Shown one piece after another: positions 1 to 9,828 of a stretch of 64,000 bases of DNA (position 1 is the stretch's first letter; every line of letters begins with the position of its first letter). The notes beneath the pieces are model-generated. The model had not been told where the DNA came from, searched no databases, and saw nothing but the letters and a program-made list of their open reading frames with translations. This stretch comes from Persicitalea sp963803495 (GTDB lineage Bacteria > Bacteroidota > Bacteroidia > Cytophagales > Spirosomataceae). The stretch is taken from contig CAWDMP010000002.1 in NCBI GenBank assembly GCA_963803495.1, positions 1,178,001-1,242,000 on the forward strand. Reading direction: 5' to 3'. The position numbers and the translations under genes are program-made.

Positions 1-140
1 CCTGTATCTCCATAAAATTATTTCTAGTTTTATAACCTAAGGAAACGATATTGTATCTGAATTCGTACTTATGACTACTTGATTATCAATAAATAACCTA
101 TTCACACGATAGCGAAACATAATTCCGATATTCAGGTTTT

Positions 141-174
141 ATTGATGATTATTTAATATAATATGCTAATTTTG
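141..174 (+). promoter_or_regulatory. Bacteroidota-type promoter of the SusC/SusD pair
   Basis: A TAATTTTG box at 167-174 fits the Bacteroidota -7 consensus TAnnTTTG. An ATTG at 141-144, 22 bases upstream, could serve as the -33 element. The start codon at 212 leaves a leader of about 30 nt. The upstream 140 bases are AT-rich and hold no gene that I recognise. The match is by motif only. Confidence 0.45.
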
Positions 175-211
175 CAACTACAAGTATATTATCAATCATC
201 AACCTAATCGT

Positions 212-3200
212 ATGAAAAATATTTTAGTATTATTCTTAGGATGCCTGCTCCTGATGGGAACGCAGGCTATGGCCCAGGACCAAACCGTGAGCGGTAAGGT
301 CACGGCAGCTGACGGCTCGGTACTACCGGGCGTCAATATTTCGATCAAGGGTACCACGCGTGGTACATCGACGGATGGTGAGGGTACCTACTCGATTGCA
401 GCAGGTCCAAATGCAACGCTGGTATATAGCTTCATCGGTTTCCAGTCAACTGAGCGTCCGGTAGGCAATCAAAGTACCATTGACGTTACGCTGGCGACCG
501 ACGTAAATCAACTGAATGAAGTAGTGGTGACGGCCCTTGGTGTATCCCGCGAGAAAAAATCGCTGGGCTACGCGGTCCAGGAAATCAAAGGTGAAGAAGT
601 AAGCACGGTTAAACAGCAGAACTTCGTCAACTCGCTCTCGGGTAAGATTTCCGGCGTGCAGATTCGCCAGAACAACTCTTTTGGCGGTTCATCGAATATT
701 CTGATCCGGGGTAACAACTCCCTGGCGGGTAACAACCAACCTCTTTTCGTAGTGGACGGAGTGCCTATCTCCAACTACCAAGGAAACACGGGTGCGCAGG
801 CCAACGGCCAACGTGGCTACGACTATGGTAACGCCGCCTCAGATATTAACCCAGAAGACATCGAGACAATATCAGTGCTTAAAGGTGCTGCCTCAACGGC
901 CCTTTATGGTTCGCGGGGTGCCAACGGCGTGGTTTTGATTACGACCAAGAAAGGAACCAAGCGCAAAGGACTCGGGGTAAGCGTTTCCAGCGGCATCAAC
1001 ATCGGCCGCATTGACAAAACGACTTTCATGAGCTACCAGAAGAAATATGGTGCTGGCTACGGTCCTTACTATGGCCCGACCAACCCTTATTTTGAAGATG
1101 CCGACATCAATGGTGATGGTGTTATGGATCTGGTTAACCCAACGCGGGAAGATGGTTCTTACGGAGCGCGCTTCGATCCCAATTTGAGTGTCTATCAGTG
1201 GGAGGCTTTCGTTCCCGAGTCGGAGAACTTTGGTAAGCCGCAGCCATGGGTTGCCGCCGAAAACGACCCCTCTACCTTTTTCGAGCAGCAGGTCACTTAC
1301 AACAACTCCATCGACTTGACCGGTGGTAACGAGTTCGGCGCTTTTCGCTTGGGCTATACTAATTTCAGCGATAAGGGCGTCTTGCCTAACAGCTCTCAGA
1401 AAAGAAATAACTTGAATTTCAGCGGTTCTTACAATCTGAGCAAGAAATTGACCGCCGCTATCACGGGTAACTACACCAACCAGGCTACGACCGGGCGTTT
1501 CTCCACGGGCTATTCGGATAATCTCATGTCCAATTTCCGCCAGTGGTGGCAGACAAACGTAGACGTAAAGCGTCAGGAGAAGTTCTTCAACGAGACTGGC
1601 CGCAACGTTACCTGGAACATGAATGATCCCATCAATGGCGACACGAGCCCTATCTTTTGGGACAACCCTTACTGGACGCGTTATAAGAACTTTAACTCCG
1701 ACAGCCGGGGCCGTTTGTTCGGTAACATCAACTTGAACTACCAACTCACCGACTGGTTCAGCATTTTGGGTCGCGTGACCATGGACACCTATAATGAAAT
1801 TCGGGAAGAGAGAAGAGCAGTTGGCTCGGTACCCACGTCTTTCGGATTGCAAGGCAATACTGAAGAATCTGGCTACCAGCGCACTGACATCGCTAACTCA
1901 GAAATGAACTACGATCTAATCGGTAATTTCAATAAGAATTTCGGTACCGATTTCAGCTTGACCGGACTTATTGGTCTTAACATTCGTCGTCAGAGCCTGG
2001 AAAGAAACGTTCAGTCTACATCTGGTGGCCTGGCTGTGCCTGATCTGTATGCGATCAGCAACTCGGCCAACACGGTTCCCCTTCCTTCCGAATCGCTTTT
2101 GGAGAAGCAGGTAAATGGTTATTATGGCAGCGTTTCTCTGGGTTATAAGAACACTTTCTTCCTTGATCTGTCGGATCGTGTGGACGTTTCTTCGGCCCTG
2201 CCTACTGAGAACAATACCTACAACTACTACTCGGTATCAGGTAGCTACGTTTTCTCGAACCACCTCAATGCCAATTGGCTACGGTTTGGTAAATTGCGCT
2301 TTGGCTACGCCGAAGTGGGCAACGACGCTCCCTCGCTAAGTGTTGGTGATGTTTATAGCCGTCTGGACAACTTCGGTTCTTCTGTATTAACTTCTGTACC
2401 TACGACGAAAAACAACCCTGCTTTGAAGCCTGAGCGGACGAAAAGCTGGGAAGGTGGTATTGAGCTGAACACGCTCCAAGGCCGTCTTGGTCTTGATCTG
2501 ACTGTTTACAATGTCAACACGATCAACCAGATTCTACGCGTAACGCAGTCTGTGGCTACGGGCTATGGCTTCCGCTACGTGAATGCCGGTAACCTTGAAA
2601 ACAAGGGGGTGGAAGTTGCTCTTACGGGCATTCCTGTGCAACATGCTGGTTTTGAATGGCGGGTCACGGCCAACTGGGCCAAGAACGTTAACACCGTAGG
2701 TACGCTCTATCAGGGAGTTGAAAACCTTCAGTTGGCCTCTTATCAAGGTGGCGTCTCATTGAATGCTACCGAAGGTCAACGTTACGGTACGATTCGTGGC
2801 AGTGGGTTCAATTTTATTGATGGTCAGCGGGTAGTCAACAGCTCAGGCTACTACACCGTTAATCCTGATCAGGTAATTGGTACCGCTCAGCCCAACTGGA
2901 CGGGTGGTATCTCTAACAATTTCAGCTATAAAGGTTTGAACCTTAGCTTCCTGATAGACATGTCACAGGGAGGCAATGTTTATTCTCTCGATACGCACTA
3001 CGGTCAAGGTACGGGCATTCCCGATTACACGGCTGGCTTGAATGAACTTGGTAACGAGCTCCGGGCTCCTGTTGCCGACGGTGGCGGATTGATCAATCCA
3101 GGAGTATTGGCGGATGGAACTCCCAACACGGTTCGTACGCCGGCTACTAACTATGGCCAGTATTTCTACTGGGGTAACGCCAGCCGTAACCCTGGTGCGC

Positions 3201-3454
3201 TGACCGTTTACGATGCATCCTACGTGAAGTTGCGTGAGGCGGCACTTTCTTACCGCATTCCTTCTTCTGTTCTGAAAAACTTTGCTCAGAATATCACGGT
3301 GTCGGTGGTAGGTCGTAACCTTTGGATCATCTCCAAGCACGTGCCCTTCGCCGATCCCGAGTCGGGTCTTGGTGCAGGTAATGCCCAGGGCTACCTGTCG
3401 GGTTCTTACCCCACGGTGCGTAACGTTGGTTTCCGGGTGCAGCTTGACTTTTAA
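212..3454 (+). CDS. SusC/RagA-family TonB-linked outer membrane protein
   Basis: This is a TonB-dependent outer membrane transporter of the SusC/RagA family that would import a nutrient together with the SusD-like lipoprotein encoded next. The 1080-residue protein has a signal peptide ending near MAMAQ, then a carboxypeptidase-like beta-sandwich domain (about 25-100, with VSGKVTAADG and LPGVNISIKGT). A TonB-box-like segment (EVVVTALG) follows near 103-110. The plug domain includes the LFVVDGVPI motif near 180, and the rest is a 22-stranded barrel ending in an aromatic C-terminal strand (VQLDF). The length is usual for the family. The downstream gene starts 27 bp later, so the two form one operon. 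The substrate cannot be inferred because no polysaccharide-degrading enzyme or sigma/anti-sigma pair lies beside it. Confidence 0.95.
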   Translation: MKNILVLFLGCLLLMGTQAMAQDQTVSGKVTAADGSVLPGVNISIKGTTRGTSTDGEGTYSIAAGPNATLVYSFIGFQSTERPVGNQSTIDVTLATDVNQLNEVVVTALGVSREKKSLGYAVQEIKGEEVSTVKQQNFVNSLSGKISGVQIRQNNSFGGSSNILIRGNNSLAGNNQPLFVVDGVPISNYQGNTGAQANGQRGYDYGNAASDINPEDIETISVLKGAASTALYGSRGANGVVLITTKKGTKRKGLGVSVSSGINIGRIDKTTFMSYQKKYGAGYGPYYGPTNPYFEDADINGDGVMDLVNPTREDGSYGARFDPNLSVYQWEAFVPESENFGKPQPWVAAENDPSTFFEQQVTYNNSIDLTGGNEFGAFRLGYTNFSDKGVLPNSSQKRNNLNFSGSYNLSKKLTAAITGNYTNQATTGRFSTGYSDNLMSNFRQWWQTNVDVKRQEKFFNETGRNVTWNMNDPINGDTSPIFWDNPYWTRYKNFNSDSRGRLFGNINLNYQLTDWFSILGRVTMDTYNEIREERRAVGSVPTSFGLQGNTEESGYQRTDIANSEMNYDLIGNFNKNFGTDFSLTGLIGLNIRRQSLERNVQSTSGGLAVPDLYAISNSANTVPLPSESLLEKQVNGYYGSVSLGYKNTFFLDLSDRVDVSSALPTENNTYNYYSVSGSYVFSNHLNANWLRFGKLRFGYAEVGNDAPSLSVGDVYSRLDNFGSSVLTSVPTTKNNPALKPERTKSWEGGIELNTLQGRLGLDLTVYNVNTINQILRVTQSVATGYGFRYVNAGNLENKGVEVALTGIPVQHAGFEWRVTANWAKNVNTVGTLYQGVENLQLASYQGGVSLNATEGQRYGTIRGSGFNFIDGQRVVNSSGYYTVNPDQVIGTAQPNWTGGISNNFSYKGLNLSFLIDMSQGGNVYSLDTHYGQGTGIPDYTAGLNELGNELRAPVADGGGLINPGVLADGTPNTVRTPATNYGQYFYWGNASRNPGALTVYDASYVKLREAALSYRIPSSVLKNFAQNITVSVVGRNLWIISKHVPFADPESGLGAGNAQGYLSGSYPTVRNVGFRVQLDF

Positions 3455-3481
3455 TAGTAAGAATCATAAAAGATAAATAAC

Positions 3482-4921
3482 ATGAAAAAAATAGCAGTTC
3501 TATTAATGGCAGCCTTAGTGTTCGGCTGCACGGACAATTTCGAAGACCTGAATATTGACAAGAAAAACCCGGCGTCAGTGACCGGGGAATCACTCTTCAA
3601 CAATGCTACCGAGCGATTCCACCAAGTCCTTAATAACGCCAACGTTAACACGAATGTGTTTCGGCTCTACGCTCAGTACTGGGCACAGACCACTTATCCC
3701 GACGAAAGCCAGTACAACCAGGTAACGCGTAATATTCCCGACAACTGGTTCTCGCGCCTTTACCGCGACTCTCTGAAAGACCTCGACGAGGCCAAACGCC
3801 TTATCAGTGTACAGGAGACTAACTCGCAGACGGCACAAATTCAAAAGAACAAGCTGGCGGTCATCGCCATCAATGAAGCACACATTTATACCGTGCTGGT
3901 CGATCTATTCGGGAACGTGCCTTACTCGGAGGCGTTGGATTTCTCTAATCCAAACCCCAAGTATGACGACGCCAAAACCGTGTACTACAGTGCCATCGAC
4001 AACCTGAACAAGGCCATTGCCGATCTGACGCCTACGGCGCCGAGCTTCGCTGCCAACAGCGACCTGGTGAACCAGGGTAACACGATGATGTGGTTGAAGA
4101 CGGCCAACTCTCTCAAATTGAGACTGGCGATGCGTTTGGCTGACGTTGACCCCGCCAAAGCGAAGACGATGGCAGAGTCTGCTGTCAAAGCCGGCGTATT
4201 CAGCAACGTATCGGAGAACTACTCCGTTGAGTACACTACCAATGCTCCCTATACTTATCCAGCTTACGCGGATCTGGAGCTGAGCGGACGCTCGGACTAC
4301 GTGGCGGCCAACACAATCGTGGAAGTGATGAATAATCTGAAAGATCCAAGACGTGCCTACTATTTCCAGGAGAACGGCGGCTCTGGGGTTTACAAGGGCG
4401 GAATCTATGGTTCAGCCAACACCTTCACCAACTTTTCCGCACCGGGCAAGATGCTTTACACGGCCACTACTCCTGGTATTAGCCTTGCTTACTCAGAAAT
4501 ACTGTTTTTGCGGGCTGAAGGCGCGCAACGCGGCTTTGATATGGGAGGTACCGTGGCAGAGCTTTACGATATGGCGATCACCGCCTCCATCAAGGAATGG
4601 GGAGGAACCGACGCTATGGCCAAAGCTTACCTGGCTCAGAAAGACGTGGCCTATGCAACGGCCTCCGGTGATTGGAAGCAGAAGATTGGACTGCAAAAGT
4701 GGCTGGCGCTTTACAACAATGGCTTGGAAGGCTGGACGACTTGGCGACTGCTGGACTTTCAGGGTTTCAAAGTACCGGAGGGTTTGACAAAAGCAGACAT
4801 TCCTAATCGTTTGATTTACCCTATCGCCGAAGCGACTCTTAACGGAACCAACGTAAAAGCGGCCGGCGATGCCATCGGTGGTGATAAAGCTTCCACCAAA
4901 GTATTTTGGGATGTGAAGTAG
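3482..4921 (+). CDS. SusD/RagB-family nutrient-binding outer membrane lipoprotein
   Basis: This is the surface lipoprotein partner of the preceding SusC-type channel. It is expected to cap the barrel and capture substrate. The 479-residue protein begins with a lipoprotein signal peptide (VFGC, with the lipidated Cys near residue 16), followed by the NFEDLN start typical of SusD-like proteins. The mostly helical body carries TPR-like segments (AHIYTVLVDLFGNVPYSEAL). It looks like the SusD_2 subgroup (PF12771), whose members usually bind small nutrients or peptides rather than starch; that subgroup call is inference. An intrinsic terminator closes the operon 30 bp downstream. Confidence 0.93.
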   Translation: MKKIAVLLMAALVFGCTDNFEDLNIDKKNPASVTGESLFNNATERFHQVLNNANVNTNVFRLYAQYWAQTTYPDESQYNQVTRNIPDNWFSRLYRDSLKDLDEAKRLISVQETNSQTAQIQKNKLAVIAINEAHIYTVLVDLFGNVPYSEALDFSNPNPKYDDAKTVYYSAIDNLNKAIADLTPTAPSFAANSDLVNQGNTMMWLKTANSLKLRLAMRLADVDPAKAKTMAESAVKAGVFSNVSENYSVEYTTNAPYTYPAYADLELSGRSDYVAANTIVEVMNNLKDPRRAYYFQENGGSGVYKGGIYGSANTFTNFSAPGKMLYTATTPGISLAYSEILFLRAEGAQRGFDMGGTVAELYDMAITASIKEWGGTDAMAKAYLAQKDVAYATASGDWKQKIGLQKWLALYNNGLEGWTTWRLLDFQGFKVPEGLTKADIPNRLIYPIAEATLNGTNVKAAGDAIGGDKASTKVFWDVK

Positions 4922-4950
4922 TGTTGCCTGAATTTTTTTTGAGTAAGGAA

Positions 4951-4980
4951 ATGCCCGGCTATCCAGCCGGGCATTTTTTT
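4951..4980 (+). terminator. Rho-independent terminator after the SusC/SusD operon
   Basis: A 10-bp perfect stem (ATGCCCGGCT / AGCCGGGCAT) with an ATCC loop is followed by a run of T. It lies 30 bp after the susD-like stop codon. Confidence 0.9.
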
Positions 4981-5085
4981 GTGCACGGTTATTGGACTGC
5001 AATAGCCAAACTTCCGTCGAAATGCCTCAATTCCGAACAAGAATCTGCTAAATTTGTTTCTCGTAAAATCTCCTTACCGCAATTC

Positions 5086-6162
5086 ATGAACAAACCTATA
5101 AAACGCCTGATCACCTTCATGATCGTGGTCATGCTGCTCGGGCTGGTGTTCTACCCTCGTTTGAAAGAGTACTTCAACGCCAAAGACGACACAGAAGTAG
5201 CAGCCGCAAGTGCCCCCAAGCCGGGTGGCAACAAGACGCCCGTATCGGTGATGGTCGTGCAATCGGTTTCGCTCGACGATGTCGTCAAAACGACGGGTAG
5301 TATCCTGGCCAATGAGGAGGTGGACATCAGGAGTGAGATACCGGGCAAGATTACGAACTTGTACTTCAAGGAAGGACAGTACGTCAAGAAAGGGACTACC
5401 CTGCTGAAAATATACGACGATGATTTGCAGGCTCAGCTCAAAAAACTCGAGTATTCGAAAAAGCTTTCCGAAGGCAACGAATTCCGCCAACGGCAACTTC
5501 TTGAAAAAGAAGCCATCAGCCAGCGCGAGTACGACATCAGCCTCACGACCGTAAAGACCAACGAAGCCGACATCGACAACATCAAGGCCCAGCTTACGCG
5601 TACCACCATCAAAGCCCCCTTTTCGGGACGGCTCGGCCTGCGCTACATCAGTGAAGGCAGTTACGTAACGCCCGCCTCGCGCATCACCACGCTCACCAAC
5701 ACCAATCCGGCCAAGGTGGAGTTTTCGGTACCCGCCAAGTACGCCGACAAAATCCGGGTCGGCAGCATCTTGAAGTACACCACCGAAAGCTCGGAGGTCG
5801 AGCACACGGGCCGCGTCTACGCCGTCGACCCAAAAATCGACCCCAACACGCGTACGTTGCAAATGCGTGCCACCAGTCCCAACGGCAACGGTGCGCTGTT
5901 GCCCGGTGCCTTCGCCCGCATCGAACTCATCACCGGCTCTAAGGGTGCCGCCATCACGGTACCCAACGAGGCCGTGGTACCCGAACAAGACGGCCACATG
6001 GTGTTTCTGGTCAAAGGCGGCAAAGCCACGCCGCGCCCGGTCAACGTCGGCCTGCGCGGCGAGATGAACATGGAAATCCTGAGCGGCCTGGCGCCCGGCG
6101 ACACCCTGATCACCACCGGTATCCTGCAAGTGAAACCGGGCGGCGCAGTGGAAATTCAGTAG
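5086..6162 (+). CDS. RND efflux periplasmic adaptor (membrane fusion protein)
   Basis: This is the periplasmic adaptor of a tripartite RND efflux pump and bridges the inner membrane pump encoded downstream to an outer membrane channel. The start was placed at 5086 (MNKPIKR), because the open frame further upstream runs back through the previous terminator and the susD-like gene. The 358-residue protein has an N-terminal membrane anchor (about 8-24), then a barrel-sandwich hybrid half with VDIRSEIPGKI and YVKKGTTLLKI. An alpha-hairpin (about 115-165), a lipoyl second half (IKAPFSGRLGLR) and beta-barrel and membrane-proximal domains (VPNEAVVPEQDG) follow. No outer membrane channel gene lies nearby. 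The adaptor and pump genes are separated by 431 bp holding the four-helix-bundle insertion. Confidence 0.93.
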   Translation: MNKPIKRLITFMIVVMLLGLVFYPRLKEYFNAKDDTEVAAASAPKPGGNKTPVSVMVVQSVSLDDVVKTTGSILANEEVDIRSEIPGKITNLYFKEGQYVKKGTTLLKIYDDDLQAQLKKLEYSKKLSEGNEFRQRQLLEKEAISQREYDISLTTVKTNEADIDNIKAQLTRTTIKAPFSGRLGLRYISEGSYVTPASRITTLTNTNPAKVEFSVPAKYADKIRVGSILKYTTESSEVEHTGRVYAVDPKIDPNTRTLQMRATSPNGNGALLPGAFARIELITGSKGAAITVPNEAVVPEQDGHMVFLVKGGKATPRPVNVGLRGEMNMEILSGLAPGDTLITTGILQVKPGGAVEIQ

Positions 6163-6171
6163 GGGTTTTGG

Positions 6172-6588
6172 AGTTGAATGTTTATGAGTTTAAAGTTCAT
6201 GAGTTATGCAGTCTTACAAGACGTTGAAAGTGTGGCAGAAGGCTCACGTGTTGGTCTTGAGTATATATGAGCTCACCAACGGATTTCCAAAACAGGAATT
6301 ATTCGGATTGACCTCTCAAATAAGGCGTTCAAGCGTATCGATTGCGGCCAACCTGGCCGAAGGTTGTGGAAAGGCCACTAGTAAGGATACTGCCAATTTC
6401 TTTCAAACATCGCTAGGCTCACTTCACGAAACCGAGTACTACTTATTACTTGCAAAAGATCTTACATACATTTCTAACGAGATTTATGAAATGAGGGACT
6501 ACGAAATAAGAGAAGTCAAAGCCATGCTGGTGTCATTGATCAAAACGGTTCGTAACTCATCAACTTTAAACTCATAAACTCATCAACT
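6172..6588. mobile_element. Inverted-repeat-bounded four-helix-bundle element
   Basis: Two arms of about 34 bp, at 6172-6205 and 6554-6588, are inverted repeats of each other. The core 6181-6205 against 6554-6578 matches at 24 of 25 positions. The left arm ends one base before the ATG of the four-helix-bundle gene, and the right arm encodes its last residues and stop codon. In RNA the arms would pair into a long stem enclosing the whole gene. The unit sits between adaptor and pump genes that are normally adjacent, so it looks inserted. No transposase and no target duplication was recognised. Calling it mobile is inference. Confidence 0.55.
6206..6577 (+). CDS. Four-helix bundle protein (23S rRNA IVS-type, TIGR02436 family)
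   Basis: This 123-residue protein belongs to the family found inside 23S rRNA intervening sequences and as free-standing intergenic genes. It is structurally related to the Avd accessory protein of diversity-generating retroelements. Recognisable features are KVWQKAH near the N terminus, the central LTSQIRRSSVSIAANLAEG signature (about 37-55) and SLHETEYYLLLAKDL (about 72-86), together giving four helices. The molecular function of the family is not established; nucleic acid binding is commonly suspected. The gene lies exactly within a pair of long inverted repeats, and its last residues (SSTLNS) and stop are written by the right arm. It interrupts the adaptor-pump operon without an obvious polar barrier. 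Confidence 0.9.
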   Translation: MQSYKTLKVWQKAHVLVLSIYELTNGFPKQELFGLTSQIRRSSVSIAANLAEGCGKATSKDTANFFQTSLGSLHETEYYLLLAKDLTYISNEIYEMRDYEIREVKAMLVSLIKTVRNSSTLNS

Positions 6589-6593
6589 AAAAA

Positions 6594-9500
6594 ATGGCTT
6601 CCCTATCCGACCTTAGCATAAAGCGTCCTGTACTTGCCATCGTCATGTCATTGGTGATCGTGCTCTTTGGCGTTATTGGATTTCTGTACCTGGGCATCCG
6701 GGAATTTCCGAGCGTCGACCCACCGGTGGTGACCGTGAGTACGAGCTACACGGGGGCGAACGCCGAGATCATCGAATCGCAGATCACCGAGCCGCTCGAA
6801 GAGTCGATCAACGGCATCGCGGGTATCCGTACGCTGTCGTCGGCCAGCCGCGACGGGCGCAGCAGCGTCACGGTGGAGTTTAACCTCGGCGTGGATATGG
6901 AAGCGGCCACCAACGACGTACGCGACCGCGTGTCGCGGGCCCAACGCAATCTGCCACCCGATGTCGACCCGCCGATCGTGTCAAAGGCCGATGCCGACGC
7001 CTCGCCCATATGGTTTATCAATGTCAAGTCGGAACTACGGCCGCTGCTGGAACTGAACGACATCGCGACACGACAGTTCAAAGAGAAATTCCAGACGATC
7101 GACGGCGTGAGCAACGTGCAGATTTGGGGCGAAAAGAAATTCTCGATCCGCCTGCGGATCAACCCCTCGCAGATGGCGGCCTACCGCCTCACCGCTCTGG
7201 ATATTTCCCAGGCCCTGACCAGGCAGAATGTCGAGCTGCCTTCCGGTAGCATCGAGGGGCAAAATATGGAACTGACAGTCAGGACGCTGGGCCGCTTGCG
7301 CACGGCGGAGGATTTCGACAACATGATTATCAAGGAAGAGGGCGACCGCATCATCCGGTTCAGGGATGTGGGCTACGCCGAGCTCGCCCCCGAAAACGAG
7401 CGCACCCTACTGAAGCGCGACGGGATACCCATGGTGGCAGTGGCGGTAATTCCGCAGCCGGGCGCCAACCACATCGCCATCGTCGATGACCTCAACAAGC
7501 GCATGGAGCAGATCAAGGCCGACCTGCCGTCGGACGTCATCGTGGAGTTGGGCACCGACTACACCAAATTTGTGCGATCGTCCATCGCGGAGGTAGAGGA
7601 AACGATCGTGATCGCTTTCTTTCTGGTGGCGCTCATAATTTTTATTTTCCTGCGCGACTGGCGCTCGACCATCATTCCGCTCACGGCTATTCCCATTTCG
7701 CTGATCGGGACGTTTTTCATCATGTACCTGTTCGGCTTTTCGATCAACGTACTCACGCTGCTGGGCATCGTGCTGGCGATCGGGCTAGTCGTGGACGACG
7801 CCATTGTGGTACTCGAGAACATCTACGCCAAGGTCGAGGAGGGCATGACGCCCACTCAGGCGGCTTTCGTCGGCGCGCGGGAGATTTACTTCGCCGTCAT
7901 CTCGACTACCGTCACGCTGGCGGCGGTTTTTCTGCCCGTTATTTTTCTGGAAGGCGTCACCGGGCGGCTCTTCCGCGAGTTCGGGATCGTGGTGGCGGGT
8001 TCGGTGATTATTTCGGCCTTCGTGTCGCTCACGCTCACGCCGATGCTAAGCTCGCGGCTACTCAAGAACCGGAAGCGCCAGCCATGGCTTTACCGCAAAA
8101 CCGAGCCGTTTTTCGAGTGGCTCACCGAAGGCTATGCGGGCGCGCTACACACTTTCATGCGCTATCGCTGGATGGCCTGGGTGTTGATGCTGGGTTTCGT
8201 GGGCGTGTCGTACTACCTGCTCACCGGTAAGCGATTGCCCGCCGAGCTGGCACCGCTCGAAGACCGGGGCAACTTTCGAATCTATACTACTGCCCAGGAA
8301 GGGGCTACTTTCGAGTACATGCAAAAGTACATGGATACGCTGGGCGATTTCATGTACACCGAGTTGGATTCCACTGAGCGCGATGCGGTCATCACCATCA
8401 CCTCGCCGGGCTTTGGGTCCTCAGCCACCAACTCGGGCTACACCCGCATCGCCCTCACGACGCCCGATAAGCGCACCCGTTCGCAGCAACAAATCGTGGA
8501 GGACATTACGCCTAAGCTGAAGCAATTTGCCGGGGCACGGTCCATCGTGTCGCAGGATCAAACCATCAACGCCGGGCGCTCGCGCGGACAACCGATTCAA
8601 TACGTGATCCAGGCGCCTAACTTTGAGAAGTTGAAAGAATTCCTGCCCAAGGTACTTGAAAGGGCGCAGGAGAGTCCGTTGCTGGAAGGCGTGGATGCCA
8701 ATCTGAAATTTACTAAACCTGAAATCCGGGTCGAGATCGACCGTGAGAAAGCCCAAAGCCTGGGCGTGTCGATTCAGGATGTGGGCCAAACCCTGCAACT
8801 CGGGCTGAGCGGGCGACGCTTTGGGTACTACCTGCAAGATGGCAAGCAGTACCAGGTCATCGGCCAAATCGAACGCGCCGACCGCAACGATCTGCTCGAT
8901 TTGAAATCGCTTTACGTGAAGAGCAAGAGCGGTGAACTCGTGCAACTGGATAATCTGGTGAAGCTCACCGAGCAGAGCTCACCACCGCAGTTGTTACGCT
9001 TCAACCGCTACATATCGGCTACGGTTTCGGCCAACACCGCCAAGGGCGTCACGCTGGGCGAAGGCATCGACGAAATTCAGAAAATAGGCCGCGATGTGCT
9101 CGACGACACCTTCAACACCGCCCTGGATGGCAATTCCCGCGAATTTAAGGAGAGCTCGAATAGCCTGCTGTTCGCCTTCCTGCTATCGCTGGTCCTGATT
9201 TTCCTGATTCTGGCGGCGCAGTTCGAGAGTTTTGTCGATCCGATTATCATTCTGCTTACGGTACCTTTGGCGGTGTGCGGCGCGCTCATCTCGCTCTGGG
9301 ATTTTGGGCAAACGATGAATATTTTCAGCCAGATCGGTATCATCGTACTCGTAGGGTTGGTGACCAAAAACGGTATTTTGATTGTGGAATTCGCCAATCA
9401 GCGCAAGGAGGAAGGCGCGGACAAAAAAGAAGCCGCCATCGAAGCCGCCGTATCGCGTTTTCGGCCTATTCTGATGACGAGCCTTTGTACGATTCTGGGT

Positions 9501-9695
9501 ATTCTGCCCATTGCCCTTGCCTTGGGCGCGGGCTCCGAAAGCCGGGTGTCGATGGGCATTGCGGTTGTGGGCGGCATGCTGTTCTCCACGATTCTGACGC
9601 TGTTTGTCATTCCGGCGGTGTACTCATACATGTCGCGGAAGTACGTGGCGCCACCCGTGGAGGAATTGCCCGAGCGGGAGCTGGTGGGGGCGTGA
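6594..9695 (+). CDS. RND-family efflux pump inner membrane transporter (AcrB/HAE1 type)
   Basis: This is the proton-driven pump of the tripartite efflux system whose adaptor lies upstream. At 1033 residues it has the normal length for the hydrophobe/amphiphile efflux-1 subfamily. The N terminus SIKRPVLAIVM begins TM1 and is followed by the large periplasmic porter loop with the usual EFPSVDPP motif. TM4 carries the paired proton-relay aspartates (LAIGLVVDDAIVVLEN, about residues 396-411), and a second porter loop and TM7-12 follow. The start lies 16 bp after the four-helix-bundle stop, just past the right inverted repeat, so translation may depend on read-through of that element. Substrate range cannot be told from sequence. 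Confidence 0.95.
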   Translation: MASLSDLSIKRPVLAIVMSLVIVLFGVIGFLYLGIREFPSVDPPVVTVSTSYTGANAEIIESQITEPLEESINGIAGIRTLSSASRDGRSSVTVEFNLGVDMEAATNDVRDRVSRAQRNLPPDVDPPIVSKADADASPIWFINVKSELRPLLELNDIATRQFKEKFQTIDGVSNVQIWGEKKFSIRLRINPSQMAAYRLTALDISQALTRQNVELPSGSIEGQNMELTVRTLGRLRTAEDFDNMIIKEEGDRIIRFRDVGYAELAPENERTLLKRDGIPMVAVAVIPQPGANHIAIVDDLNKRMEQIKADLPSDVIVELGTDYTKFVRSSIAEVEETIVIAFFLVALIIFIFLRDWRSTIIPLTAIPISLIGTFFIMYLFGFSINVLTLLGIVLAIGLVVDDAIVVLENIYAKVEEGMTPTQAAFVGAREIYFAVISTTVTLAAVFLPVIFLEGVTGRLFREFGIVVAGSVIISAFVSLTLTPMLSSRLLKNRKRQPWLYRKTEPFFEWLTEGYAGALHTFMRYRWMAWVLMLGFVGVSYYLLTGKRLPAELAPLEDRGNFRIYTTAQEGATFEYMQKYMDTLGDFMYTELDSTERDAVITITSPGFGSSATNSGYTRIALTTPDKRTRSQQQIVEDITPKLKQFAGARSIVSQDQTINAGRSRGQPIQYVIQAPNFEKLKEFLPKVLERAQESPLLEGVDANLKFTKPEIRVEIDREKAQSLGVSIQDVGQTLQLGLSGRRFGYYLQDGKQYQVIGQIERADRNDLLDLKSLYVKSKSGELVQLDNLVKLTEQSSPPQLLRFNRYISATVSANTAKGVTLGEGIDEIQKIGRDVLDDTFNTALDGNSREFKESSNSLLFAFLLSLVLIFLILAAQFESFVDPIIILLTVPLAVCGALISLWDFGQTMNIFSQIGIIVLVGLVTKNGILIVEFANQRKEEGADKKEAAIEAAVSRFRPILMTSLCTILGILPIALALGAGSESRVSMGIAVVGGMLFSTILTLFVIPAVYSYMSRKYVAPPVEELPERELVGA

Positions 9696-9828
9696 TCGGC
9701 CGAATGAAGGTAGCTTTTCTAGAGCGGGCGATTGGAAACAGTCGTCCGCTATTTATTGCGAAACAACCAGACTGTAAGATTTTTGTCTTTATTTTGGCTT
9801 CAAATACAACACCCCCACCTCTGCCATA

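Noticed and set aside
893..1852. 319-codon antisense frame within the SusC-like gene
   Set aside because: It is an antisense shadow of a clear SusC family protein.
4906..5085. 60-codon N-terminal extension of the RND adaptor
   Set aside because: It overlaps the susD-like gene and crosses its terminator. The family start and membrane anchor begin at 5086.
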